Under the pieces are notes generated by a model. It saw nothing but the letters and a program-made list of their open reading frames with translations, was not told where the DNA came from and made no database searches. Shown piece by piece: positions 1-5,611 of a DNA stretch of 5,611 nucleotides. The DNA is from an uncultured Lysobacteraceae bacterium (GTDB lineage Bacteria > Pseudomonadota > Gammaproteobacteria > Xanthomonadales > Xanthomonadaceae). Position 1 is the first letter of the stretch. Each line of letters opens with the position of its first letter. Where the stretch lies: NCBI GenBank assembly GCA_946886995.1, contig CAMPJU010000103.1, positions 1 to 5,611 on the forward strand, read 5' to 3'. The position numbers were made by a program, and so were the translations under genes.

Positions 1-570
1 GAAGGTCTGGTCGATGTTGCCGCCGCCCATCGCGGTGGCGCCGGCCGGCACGTCGTCGTTCGCCGTGATGCCGATGCGTTCGTCGATCAGCGCCAGCGCG
101 TCGGTGTGTCCCTGGACCATCGCATCGACGTACGCGTCGGCATAGGCCTCGCCGTCGAGCTCCGCCAGCCGGGCCATCTCGGCCTCGCCCTTTTCCTCCA
201 GGGCCTGCACGGCCTCGGTGTCCAGCGGCGACAGGCTGATCGTCTGGGCCAGCGCGATGTCTGCCTCGATGCCGGCGCTGTGGTCGGCGTCCAGCATGTC
301 GGCATAGGCCAGCACGTCGCCTTCCACGCCCTTGTCGCGCGCCTGTTCCGCCATGGCGACTTCGTGCCGGTTCACGGCCATGACCAGCGCCAGCGTCTCG
401 CCGCGCGAACCGGTCGGCTCGGCGCCTTCGATTGCGGTCATGTCGCTGGCGGCGGTGTCGCCGGCGGCATCGGCCGCGGGTACCTCGTCTGCGCCGTCGT
501 TGCCGCAGGCGGTGCCGGCGAGCAGCACGGCGGCGATGGTCGACGCAATCAGGATTCGCCTCGTCTTCAT
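1..570 (-). CDS. DUF4142 family lipoprotein (partial, C-terminus beyond the left edge)
   Basis: This leftward gene starts at the ATG read from 570-568 and stays open for 190 codons to the window edge, so the C-terminus is missing. Residues 1-21 form a secretion signal: MKTRR, a hydrophobic stretch IAAVLLAG, then a cysteine at position 22 in the context LAGTAC. This resembles a lipoprotein cleavage site, although Gly at -3 is not ideal. A low-complexity Ala/Asp/Gly linker (about 23-55) leads into a helical domain. The motifs HEVAMAEQARDKG (69-81), YADMLDADHSAG (89-100) and YVDAMVQGHTDAL (147-159) match the DUF4142 pattern, with its DH and mv..H histidines at 97 and 155. The family's function is unknown; members are exported, ferritin-like helical proteins. 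The start is supported by GGAG 8 bases upstream. The gene is divergent from the rightward operon. Family assignment is by pattern recognition; the lipid anchor is likely but unproven. Confidence 0.78.
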   Translation of the reverse strand, partial: MKTRRILIASTIAAVLLAGTACGNDGADEVPAADAAGDTAASDMTAIEGAEPTGSRGETLALVMAVNRHEVAMAEQARDKGVEGDVLAYADMLDADHSAGIEADIALAQTISLSPLDTEAVQALEEKGEAEMARLAELDGEAYADAYVDAMVQGHTDALALIDERIGITANDDVPAGATAMGGGNIDQTF

Positions 571-618
571 GTCTTCGCTCCGGGGAATGCATTCAGGTGG
601 CCGGACCATGCACCGGAA

Positions 619-634
619 ACGATGATCGGATCGT
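619..634. repeat. Short inverted repeat, possible operator
   Basis: The arms ACGAT (619-623) and ATCGT (630-634) are perfect reverse complements separated by the six bases GATCGG. The 16-base element sits near the middle of the divergent spacer, about 50 bases from the lipoprotein start and about 80 from the operon start, which is where a dimeric repressor or activator could affect both. Arms of five bases can easily arise by chance, and no second copy is seen, so this is only a candidate site. Confidence 0.22.
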
Positions 635-704
635 GAGGCGCCGCCGCCGGCCGTGACGCGTCGTCCACCCGGTGGGCCGGATATTCCTGAGGCGTCGGAG
701 ACCC

Positions 705-708
705 GGAG
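705..708 (+). promoter_or_regulatory. Ribosome binding site that fixes the start at 716
   Basis: GGAG lies 7 bases before the ATG at 716. The alternative in-frame GTG at 653 has no comparable purine-rich sequence at the right distance. The 21 extra residues it would add are Pro/Arg/Ser-rich and look like translated spacer, so 716 is preferred. Confidence 0.6.
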
Positions 709-715
709 CGACTCC

Positions 716-1198
716 ATGGCGCGTTCGATCGAGGTCCAGGAATTTCCCGCCACCCAGGCGCGCATCAAGGCCGCGCAACGGGTGGGCGTGGTGCTGCTCC
801 TGGTCCTGATGGCGGCTGCGCTGGCCGGCGCCTTCGGAATGGGCGGGCCGGTCGCCGGCGGCAATGCCAGGCAGGGCGCCCTCGCCGTGGAGTTCCCGCG
901 CTTCGCACGCAACGTGGCGCCGACGTCGATCGACGTGCACATCGGCCAGGCCGCCGCATCGACGGTCGAGGTGACGCTGCACGGCGAGCTCGCCGATGCC
1001 TTCCACGTCGAGATCATCTCGCCCCGCCCGGATCAGGTCTCCGCGACCGGAGACGCCACCACCTATCGGTTCATCGCAGTGCCCGGGGAAGCGCACCGCA
1101 TCCGCTTCGAAGGACAGTTCGAAACGATCGGACCCGTGCACGGCCAGGTGCGCGCCGGACAGGACGCCGTCCCGATCCGCACCTTCGTCCACCCCTGA
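716..1198 (+). CDS. Single-pass membrane protein with exported beta-rich domain, function unknown
   Basis: The predicted protein has 160 residues. A short cytoplasmic N-terminus with several basic residues (R16, K18, R22) is followed by one hydrophobic segment at about 23-42 (VGVVLLLVLMAAALAGAFG). The rest, about 115 residues, should lie outside the inner membrane. Alternating hydrophobic and polar residues there (VEVTLHGEL, FHVEIISP, YRFIAVPG, HRIRFEGQF) suggest a small beta-sandwich. No cysteine, metal-binding or enzymatic motif is visible. The next gene, YetF-like, starts 18 bases downstream, so the two are probably co-translated and may form a membrane pair. The gene is the first of the rightward operon. 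I do not recognise a named family. The orientation is inferred from the positive charges before the membrane segment, and the signal could also be a cleaved signal peptide, though no good cleavage motif follows it. Confidence 0.8.
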   Translation: MARSIEVQEFPATQARIKAAQRVGVVLLLVLMAAALAGAFGMGGPVAGGNARQGALAVEFPRFARNVAPTSIDVHIGQAAASTVEVTLHGELADAFHVEIISPRPDQVSATGDATTYRFIAVPGEAHRIRFEGQFETIGPVHGQVRAGQDAVPIRTFVHP

Positions 1199-1216
1199 GG
1201 TCCGAGGAGTCCTGCC

Positions 1217-1663
1217 ATGGAATCCGTCCTCCGCGCCGCCGTCATCTACCTGTTCCTGTTGCTCGTGTTCCGCATCAGCGGGAAGCGGTCGCTCTCGCAG
1301 ATGACGCCCTTCGACCTCGTGCTGCTGCTGATCATCGGCGAGTCGGCCTCGCAGGCGCTGATGGGTGACGACTTCTCCATCACCACCGCGGTCATCCTGA
1401 TCACCACGCTGGTGCTGATGGAAAAGGGCTTCGCCCTGCTGAAGCAGAACTCGGAACGCGCCGATCGCTGGCTGGACGACCTGCCGACGGTGCTCGTCGA
1501 GAACGGCAAGCCCCTGCGCGACCGGATGAAGCAACAGGAAGTCAACGAGGCCGACGTGCTGGAGGCGGCGCGGTGTTCGCAGGGCCTGGAGCGCATGGAC
1601 CAGGTCAAGTACGCCGTGCTCGAGCGCGGCGGCACCATTTCCGTCATCCCCATGAAGCAGTGA
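1217..1663 (+). CDS. YetF/DUF421 family inner-membrane protein (short form)
   Basis: The product has 148 residues. Three hydrophobic segments at about 4-18, 34-48 and 55-68 form an N-terminal membrane bundle. The family signature RISGKRSLSQMTPFDLVLLL (19-38) falls between and into the first two, followed by IGESASQAL (40-48). The cytoplasmic DUF421 part contains LPTVLVENGKPL (89-100) and a C-terminal stretch with VLEAARCSQGLERMDQVKYA (114-133) ending in GTISVIPMKQ. Both are typical of YetF-like proteins. Classical Bacillus YetF proteins are about 230 residues long; this one ends after a single copy of the soluble module, as in many short proteobacterial homologues. The molecular role is not established; Bacillus relatives are linked to spore or membrane functions. 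GAGGAG (1204-1209) lies 7 bases before the ATG. The stop codon is 7 bases from the next start, which indicates translational coupling. Confidence 0.9.
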   Translation: MESVLRAAVIYLFLLLVFRISGKRSLSQMTPFDLVLLLIIGESASQALMGDDFSITTAVILITTLVLMEKGFALLKQNSERADRWLDDLPTVLVENGKPLRDRMKQQEVNEADVLEAARCSQGLERMDQVKYAVLERGGTISVIPMKQ

Positions 1664-1665
1664 GG
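1661..1665 (+). promoter_or_regulatory. Ribosome binding site overlapping the YetF stop codon
   Basis: The sequence TGAGG contains both the TGA stop of the YetF-like gene and the GAGG ribosome binding site of the following gene, 5 bases before its ATG at 1671. A ribosome terminating on the upstream gene would therefore sit on the initiation site of the next. This supports coupled translation and the chosen start. Confidence 0.5.
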
Positions 1666-1670
1666 CCTGC

Positions 1671-2834
1671 ATGCGCAACACCGACGCTTCCCGCCCCGTC
1701 GCGGCCTGGCTCTCGCGCCCTGCCACCAGCCACCCGCCGCACGGACACGAGGCGGCGACGCTCGATGCCCTGGCGCGGCGCATCGCCCGCCTGCGCGGAG
1801 TCGCGTATGCAGGGATGTTCGATGCCGACGCGGCGCCGCCGCGCGACGCCTACCTCGTGCCCGAAACCACGCTGCTCCGGTCGCAGGTCGCCGGCCTCGA
1901 CGTGCATGCGCCCGGCGACCTGTTCGGCGGCGTGGTGCCGCACCGCTTCGTCGCCACCAAGCTGGTGAGCCATCCCGCCGTGCGGCCGGACGCGGCGGTC
2001 CCCGACGGATGGGAGCACGCACTGGCCGGTCGGCTTGCGCAGGCGGTGCTGCCCGGCTTTTCCGTGTTCCGCGCCTCCGATGCACTGGAGGCCTTCGATC
2101 GGCTGTCCGCGCTCGGGCAGGTGCGGTTCAAGCTGGCGCGCGGCATCGGCGGCAACGGACAACGACGACTCGCGACGCGCGCTGACCTCAACGACGCGCT
2201 GGATGCACTACCCGACGGCGAGCTCGAACGCCATGGCGCCAGCCTTGAACAGGATCTCGGCGACACCGTGACCTACAGCATCGGTGTCGTCGAATGCGAC
2301 GGGCACTCGATCGCCTATCACGGCACGCAACGCACGGTGTCGCGCCCCGGCGGGCACGAGGCCTACGCCGGCTCGACGCTCGACGTGGTGCGCGGGGGGC
2401 TCGACGAACTGCTGGCTGGCCTGGCCGCGACCCGTGGCGACGATCCCGCGCAGGCCGGCCTGTTGCGTGCGGTCCGGCAGGCGCGCCGCTACGACATCGA
2501 GATGCAGCGCGCGTTCCCCGGGTTCTTCGCGTCGCGCCGCAACTACGACGTGGTGGCGGGACTGGACGTCCGCGGCACGCGTCGCAGCGGCGTGCTGGAG
2601 CAGTCCTGGCGCATCGGCGGTGCCAGCCCCGCCGAACTGGTGGCGATGGAGGCTTTCGCGGCGGACCCTGCGCTGACCCGCGTGCGCGCCGCCTGCCACG
2701 AGGCGTATGGCGAGGCCGATCCGCCGCCGGGTGCCGTCGTCCACTACCGCGACACGGATCCGCGCCTGGGCCCGCTGACCAAGTACGCGGTCCTCGAGTC
2801 CGCCGACCGGGAGGTCCATGGATACGCGGCTTGA
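1671..2834 (+). CDS. DUF3182 family protein, ATP-grasp-like
   Basis: The product is a soluble protein of 387 residues with no signal peptide or membrane segment. Its overall sequence fits the proteobacterial DUF3182 family, whose function is not established. The order of motifs resembles ATP-grasp ligases. [12 protein letters not shown] (153-164) looks like the lysine and glycine-rich loop that binds ATP phosphates. [17 protein letters not shown] (191-207) resembles the hinge strand that contacts adenine, followed by a second body strand. GLDVRG (297-302) and [10 protein letters not shown] (308-317) resemble the acidic metal-binding region, with E310 and R314 in the E..x.R layout. If so, it would join a carboxylate to an amine or similar group using ATP; the substrates are unknown. 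Its TGA lies inside the next gene (17-base overlap), so the hydrolase is translated from the same message. The DUF3182 call is fairly secure; the ATP-grasp reading is inference from motif spacing. Confidence 0.8.
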   Translation: MRNTDASRPVAAWLSRPATSHPPHGHEAATLDALARRIARLRGVAYAGMFDADAAPPRDAYLVPETTLLRSQVAGLDVHAPGDLFGGVVPHRFVATKLVSHPAVRPDAAVPDGWEHALAGRLAQAVLPGFSVFRASDALEAFDRLSALGQVRFKLARGIGGNGQRRLATRADLNDALDALPDGELERHGASLEQDLGDTVTYSIGVVECDGHSIAYHGTQRTVSRPGGHEAYAGSTLDVVRGGLDELLAGLAATRGDDPAQAGLLRAVRQARRYDIEMQRAFPGFFASRRNYDVVAGLDVRGTRRSGVLEQSWRIGGASPAELVAMEAFAADPALTRVRAACHEAYGEADPPPGAVVHYRDTDPRLGPLTKYAVLESADREVHGYAA

Positions 2835-3618
2835 GACCGTCCGCATCCCCGTCGACGGCGAACATCTCGAAGGCAGCCTGCTGGCGCCCGCCAATCGCCT
2901 GCCGGGCGTGCTGTTCGTGCACGGTTGGGGCGGCTGCCAGGAGCACGACCTGGTGCGTGCGCGGCAGGCGGCGGGCCTGGGATGCGCCTGCCTCACCTTC
3001 GACCTGCGCGGGCACGAGGCCACCGCCTCGCAGTGGGAGACCATCAGCCGCCCGCAGAACCTGCGCGACCTGCTGGCCGCCTTCGACCTGCTGGCGCGCC
3101 AGCCGCACGTCGACCCGGATGCGATGGCCGTGGTCGGGATCAGCTACGGCGGTTACCTGGCCGCGCTGCTGACGGAGCTGCGGCCGGTGCGCTGGCTGGC
3201 GCTGCGGTCACCGGCGCTCTACCGCGACGAAGGCTGGGACCTGCCGAAACGCCAGCTGCACGTGGAAACCGACCTGCATGCGTACCGTCGGGAGCGCATC
3301 CCGCCGGAGGACAACCGCGCGTTGCGCGCCTGCACGGCCTACCGCGGCGATGCCCTGGTGGTGGAGGCCGAGCACGACGAGATCGTGCCGCACGCGGTGA
3401 TCGAGAACTACGTGGCGGCGCTGTCGAACGCGCGGTCGCTCACCTCGCGGGCGCTGGCCGGTGCCGACCACGGCCTGTCGGAGAAGTCGGCGCAGAAGGC
3501 CTACACCGCGGTGCTGGTGAACTGGCTGACGGAGATGGTGGTCGGTGCGCGCGCGGACTCGGCGTCCGTCGAAGTGGCGCGCCACAAGCACGCGCAGCCG
3601 GCCCCCCGCACGGGCTGA
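2818..3618 (+). CDS. Alpha/beta hydrolase, serine-hydrolase type
   Basis: The product has 266 residues and carries all the landmarks of an alpha/beta hydrolase. The oxyanion-hole motif HGWGG is at 35-39 and the strand FDLRGH at 61-66. The nucleophile elbow GISYGG (107-112) has Ser109, the acid Asp187 is in EHDEIVPH (185-192), and the base His218 is in ADHGLS (216-221). The order and spacing fit a working triad and resemble the dienelactone hydrolase/prolyl peptidase-like side of the superfamily, with a small cap between about 130 and 175. No signal peptide is present, so it should be cytoplasmic. The substrate (ester, thioester or peptide) cannot be read from sequence. A Ser/Ala/His-rich tail of about 25 residues extends past the fold. 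The start overlaps the preceding gene, with GGGAGG (2809-2814) 3 bases upstream. That is rather close, but no better start is available before the first conserved strand. Confidence 0.9.
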   Translation: MDTRLETVRIPVDGEHLEGSLLAPANRLPGVLFVHGWGGCQEHDLVRARQAAGLGCACLTFDLRGHEATASQWETISRPQNLRDLLAAFDLLARQPHVDPDAMAVVGISYGGYLAALLTELRPVRWLALRSPALYRDEGWDLPKRQLHVETDLHAYRRERIPPEDNRALRACTAYRGDALVVEAEHDEIVPHAVIENYVAALSNARSLTSRALAGADHGLSEKSAQKAYTAVLVNWLTEMVVGARADSASVEVARHKHAQPAPRTG

Positions 3619-3620
3619 GC

Positions 3621-3626
3621 TATCCT
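3621..3626 (+). promoter_or_regulatory. Possible -10 box before the unassigned large gene
   Basis: TATCCT lies 52 bases before the ATG at 3679, just after the hydrolase stop codon, and differs from TATAAT at two positions. No recognisable -35 box is found 15-19 bases upstream. It is an AT-richer spot in an otherwise very GC-rich gap. It could give the last gene its own transcript, but read-through from the operon is equally possible. Confidence 0.2.
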
Positions 3627-3678
3627 GCGCGGCGGCCGGCGTGTCGCGGGTCGGGGAAGTTCTTCCAGGGAAGGGTGC

Positions 3679-5611
3679 ATGCACAGGATCGTGTTGCCGG
3701 ACCTCGTCCGGCTGTTGGCGCGCGTGGGGACGCGCAGGATCGGGGACCCGGCGGTGCCGGTGGTCCTGGCCGAGGCCGGTGTCGAGCGTGGCGTCGCGGT
3801 GCGCGACGGCGCACTGCGCGCGGACGCCCATGCGGAAGCGTCCGTCGCACTGCACGTGTTCAACGAGACCGGCGACCGGGACAGCGGTGGCGTGCTCGGC
3901 ACAAGGCGGCGGCGGGCGGGTGCGCTGGCGGCGGGTGATCACCGGCCGCTGCTGCTCAAGACCGACGGCGATGCGTGGTTGCGTATCGCCCTGGCCGTGT
4001 CGGCGGACGCCCGGGTGCGTCGCAGCGGGCGATCGTTCGACGCAGGCGCGAGCGCGAACGGCGAGGCCACGCTGCTCGCCTATCGCCGGCATGCACCGGA
4101 CGAAGACTGCGCAGCGGCGATCGCCGACGACCTGGCGCGTTTCGCGGACGCGCGCTCGGTCGGAGACGTCTGCGCGCTCGGCGTCGGCGATGCCTGCGTC
4201 ATGCAGGCGGAGGGGACGCTGACGGCCAGCGTGTCCCTGTCGTGGGCGGCGCTGCTGTCGGCCACGGTGCCCGCCGCGGCCGAACTCGCCGGACGCGACG
4301 CACAGGCCTGGCTGGTCGAAGTGCCGGCCGAAGGTGGCGCCGAGCTGGCCGTGTCGATCGCCGACGGGTTCTCGGTGTCGTTCGCGCGGCTGCACTCCGA
4401 TGGCGACGCCGCGTTCCGCGTGGCGTTGCGACGGCACCACCGCGACGAGCGGTCGCTGGCCGCCTCGCTGTCCGTCGATGCGGGGTTTGCCGATCCCGCG
4501 GCCGTCGCGCACGTGGCGACCGGCGCGCTGGCGGCGGTGCTGGCCGTCCCGGCCGATGCACTGCGCGCGATCCGTGAGGCCACATCGCTGCGCGCGTTGC
4601 CTGCGCGCCACCGCCCGTACGTCGACGCGCTGGTGGAACGACTCGGGCTCGCCGACAACGCGTCCCTGGAAGCGCTGCGCGAACGCCTGGAAACACTGGA
4701 CGCGCGCCTGGCCGGTCGCATCGAAGCGGTCGTCCGCGCGCGGGCCTCGGTCGTGGTGGAAGCCGAATACAGGCGCCTCGCCCAGGACACGCTGCTGCTC
4801 GAAGCGGAGCTGTCCGAGGCGGCCTTGCGTCGCCTGCATCCCGCATTGCTCGCGCTCGACACGGCCACGGTCCTGGCGGACGACGGGCCCGGTCGGGCCG
4901 CATGGTCGCTGCTCCACGACCGCTCCATCGAACGGCTGCAGGGCTGGAGCATCGGCGCCGCGCTGGGCAGCTGGTTCGAACTCGAAAGCCGCCAGCGCAG
5001 GCAGGACCGCTTCCTCGAACGGCGCCGCGTGGATGCGGGTGGCGACACCACGCGGCACGAGTACGCCGGCGCGACGCGGTACACCGCGCGAGCCAATGGC
5101 TGGTCGACGGCCTACGGCGCCACGCTCGAAGCGGTCGACGACGGCACCGGCCCGTCCTGCGCGCTGCACCTGTGGTGGGAGGAAGGACGGCTGCGCGCGG
5201 ACGCCGGCGGACTGGCGCGGATCGTCGACGACGCCGTGCTCTGGGGGCTGGTCACGGCGGACGGGGCAGCGGCACTGCATGCACGTTTGCTGGCCGCGAC
5301 GGAAGGGATCGGCCGCTGCCGCCCCCGCTTCGACATCGTGCTCGAGGCCGGCGCGGCGAGCGCGGCCCTGGCAAGGCTCGCCTCGGCAAACCGGGCCGAG
5401 TGGGCGACGCACATGGCCCGCGCGTTGCCGCGCAACGCATGGTTTCCGGCGCGCGCCGATTGTGCGTCGCGCGGAATCACCTACGGACCCGTCTTCGCAC
5501 TGCTCGGCGACACGAGCGGCCCGGGCCTGCGTCGCGCGGTGGCCGGCGCATTGCGCGCGGAGGACCGGCGGCTGGTGGCCCGCGAACGCACGGGCCAGGC
5601 GCCGTGGACGG
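3679..5611 (+). CDS. Large protein of unknown function (partial, C-terminus beyond the right edge)
   Basis: The frame is open for at least 644 codons to the window edge, with G or C at nearly every third position, as expected for a real gene here. It starts at the first in-frame ATG, with AGGGA (3667-3671) 7 bases upstream; an overlapping AAGGG lies too close to the start. No signal peptide or membrane segment is seen, so the protein is probably cytoplasmic, or exported by a route without a classical signal. Residues about 20-290 look mostly beta-structured and Ala/Gly/Asp-rich (for example LTASVSLSWAALLSA and ELAVSIADGFSVSFARL). Residues about 295-395 are strongly helical with heptad-like Leu/Ala spacing around LEALRERLETLDARLAGRI, a possible coiled coil. 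After about 400 the sequence alternates short helices and strands, with aromatic residues (WSIGAALGSWFELESR, LHLWWEEGRL). I recognise no catalytic motif and no family. A structural or binding role is possible but not shown. Confidence 0.75.
   Translation, partial: MHRIVLPDLVRLLARVGTRRIGDPAVPVVLAEAGVERGVAVRDGALRADAHAEASVALHVFNETGDRDSGGVLGTRRRRAGALAAGDHRPLLLKTDGDAWLRIALAVSADARVRRSGRSFDAGASANGEATLLAYRRHAPDEDCAAAIADDLARFADARSVGDVCALGVGDACVMQAEGTLTASVSLSWAALLSATVPAAAELAGRDAQAWLVEVPAEGGAELAVSIADGFSVSFARLHSDGDAAFRVALRRHHRDERSLAASLSVDAGFADPAAVAHVATGALAAVLAVPADALRAIREATSLRALPARHRPYVDALVERLGLADNASLEALRERLETLDARLAGRIEAVVRARASVVVEAEYRRLAQDTLLLEAELSEAALRRLHPALLALDTATVLADDGPGRAAWSLLHDRSIERLQGWSIGAALGSWFELESRQRRQDRFLERRRVDAGGDTTRHEYAGATRYTARANGWSTAYGATLEAVDDGTGPSCALHLWWEEGRLRADAGGLARIVDDAVLWGLVTADGAAALHARLLAATEGIGRCRPRFDIVLEAGAASAALARLASANRAEWATHMARALPRNAWFPARADCASRGITYGPVFALLGDTSGPGLRRAVAGALRAEDRRLVARERTGQAPWT

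Larger units (their letters stand above)
571..715. promoter_or_regulatory. Divergent intergenic region, start signals for both directions
   Basis: This 145-base spacer separates the leftward lipoprotein gene from the rightward operon, so promoters for both transcripts should lie here or in the gene edges. I find no convincing sigma70 -35/-10 pair on either strand. GTGACG (653-658) and GATATT (680-685) resemble the two boxes, but they are 21 bases apart, which is too far. The region holds a short inverted repeat (619-634) and the ribosome binding sites of the two flanking genes. It carries no credible gene: a GTG at 653 opens in frame with the next gene but lacks its own ribosome binding site. 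Confidence 0.45.

Noticed and set aside
106..636. Rightward open frame of 176 codons over the lipoprotein gene
   Set aside because: It lies opposite the DUF4142 gene, which has a signal peptide, family motifs and a ribosome binding site. The rightward product is His/Gly/Val-rich without motifs.
653..685. Possible sigma70 promoter GTGACG and GATATT
   Set aside because: The two boxes are 21 bases apart, outside the usual 16-18, and each has mismatches.
653..715. Upstream GTG start adding 21 residues to the single-pass membrane protein
   Set aside because: No ribosome binding site precedes it at proper spacing, and the added residues look like translated spacer. The ATG at 716 has GGAG at 7 bases.
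593..1783. Leftward open frame of 396 codons antisense to the membrane-protein and YetF genes
   Set aside because: It is opposite two well-supported rightward genes, one with a clear YetF signature. Its product is His/Arg/Gly-rich with no recognisable domain, typical of an antisense shadow in GC-rich DNA.
2188..3108. Leftward frames of about 280-306 codons across the DUF3182 and hydrolase genes
   Set aside because: They are antisense to genes with clear family motifs, and their products are Arg-rich low-complexity sequence.
3594..3617. Hairpin CAGCC/GGCTG at the hydrolase end as a terminator
   Set aside because: The stem is only five pairs around a loop of about 14 bases, it overlaps the coding end, and no T-run follows.
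3208..5412. Leftward open frame of 734 codons, antisense to the hydrolase end and the large unassigned gene
   Set aside because: Its codons pair triplet-for-triplet with those of the two rightward genes, so it is open because stop complements (TTA, CTA, TCA) are rare in those genes. Its product is an Arg/Gln/His/Gly-rich string without motifs, and the rightward frame has the expected G/C third positions and ribosome binding sites.

Overview
The window is very GC-rich, and nearly every codon of the real genes ends in G or C. The gene content (DUF4142 lipoprotein, YetF/DUF421 membrane protein, DUF3182 protein, alpha/beta hydrolase) and the compact layout suggest a chromosomal segment of a high-GC proteobacterium. 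My best guess is a gammaproteobacterium of the Xanthomonadaceae/Lysobacteraceae type (Lysobacter, Luteimonas and relatives). That placement is inferred from style and gene families, not from a marker gene. I see no RNA gene, insertion sequence, CRISPR array, integrase or long repeat.

Layout: a leftward gene for an exported, probably lipid-anchored DUF4142 protein runs off the left edge (1-570). A 145-base divergent spacer (571-715) must hold the start signals for both directions. Four rightward genes follow, packed like one transcript: a single-pass membrane protein with an outside domain (716-1198), a short YetF/DUF421 membrane protein (1217-1663), a DUF3182 protein with ATP-grasp-like sequence features (1671-2834), and an alpha/beta hydrolase with a complete Ser-Asp-His triad (2818-3618). 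The gaps are 18 and 7 bases, then a 17-base overlap. A 60-base gap leads to a fifth rightward frame (3679 to the right edge, at least 644 residues) that I cannot assign to any family. It has no signal peptide or membrane segment, and has a helical, possibly coiled-coil middle.

How they may work together: the first two genes of the rightward unit put proteins in the inner membrane, and the next two are soluble and enzyme-like. DUF4142 and YetF/DUF421 proteins are often seen in envelope or stress-associated neighbourhoods, so a general envelope or stress cassette is a reasonable reading. No substrate or signal can be read from the sequence. The strongest candidates for something undescribed are the coupled ATP-grasp-like/hydrolase pair and the large unassigned protein after it.
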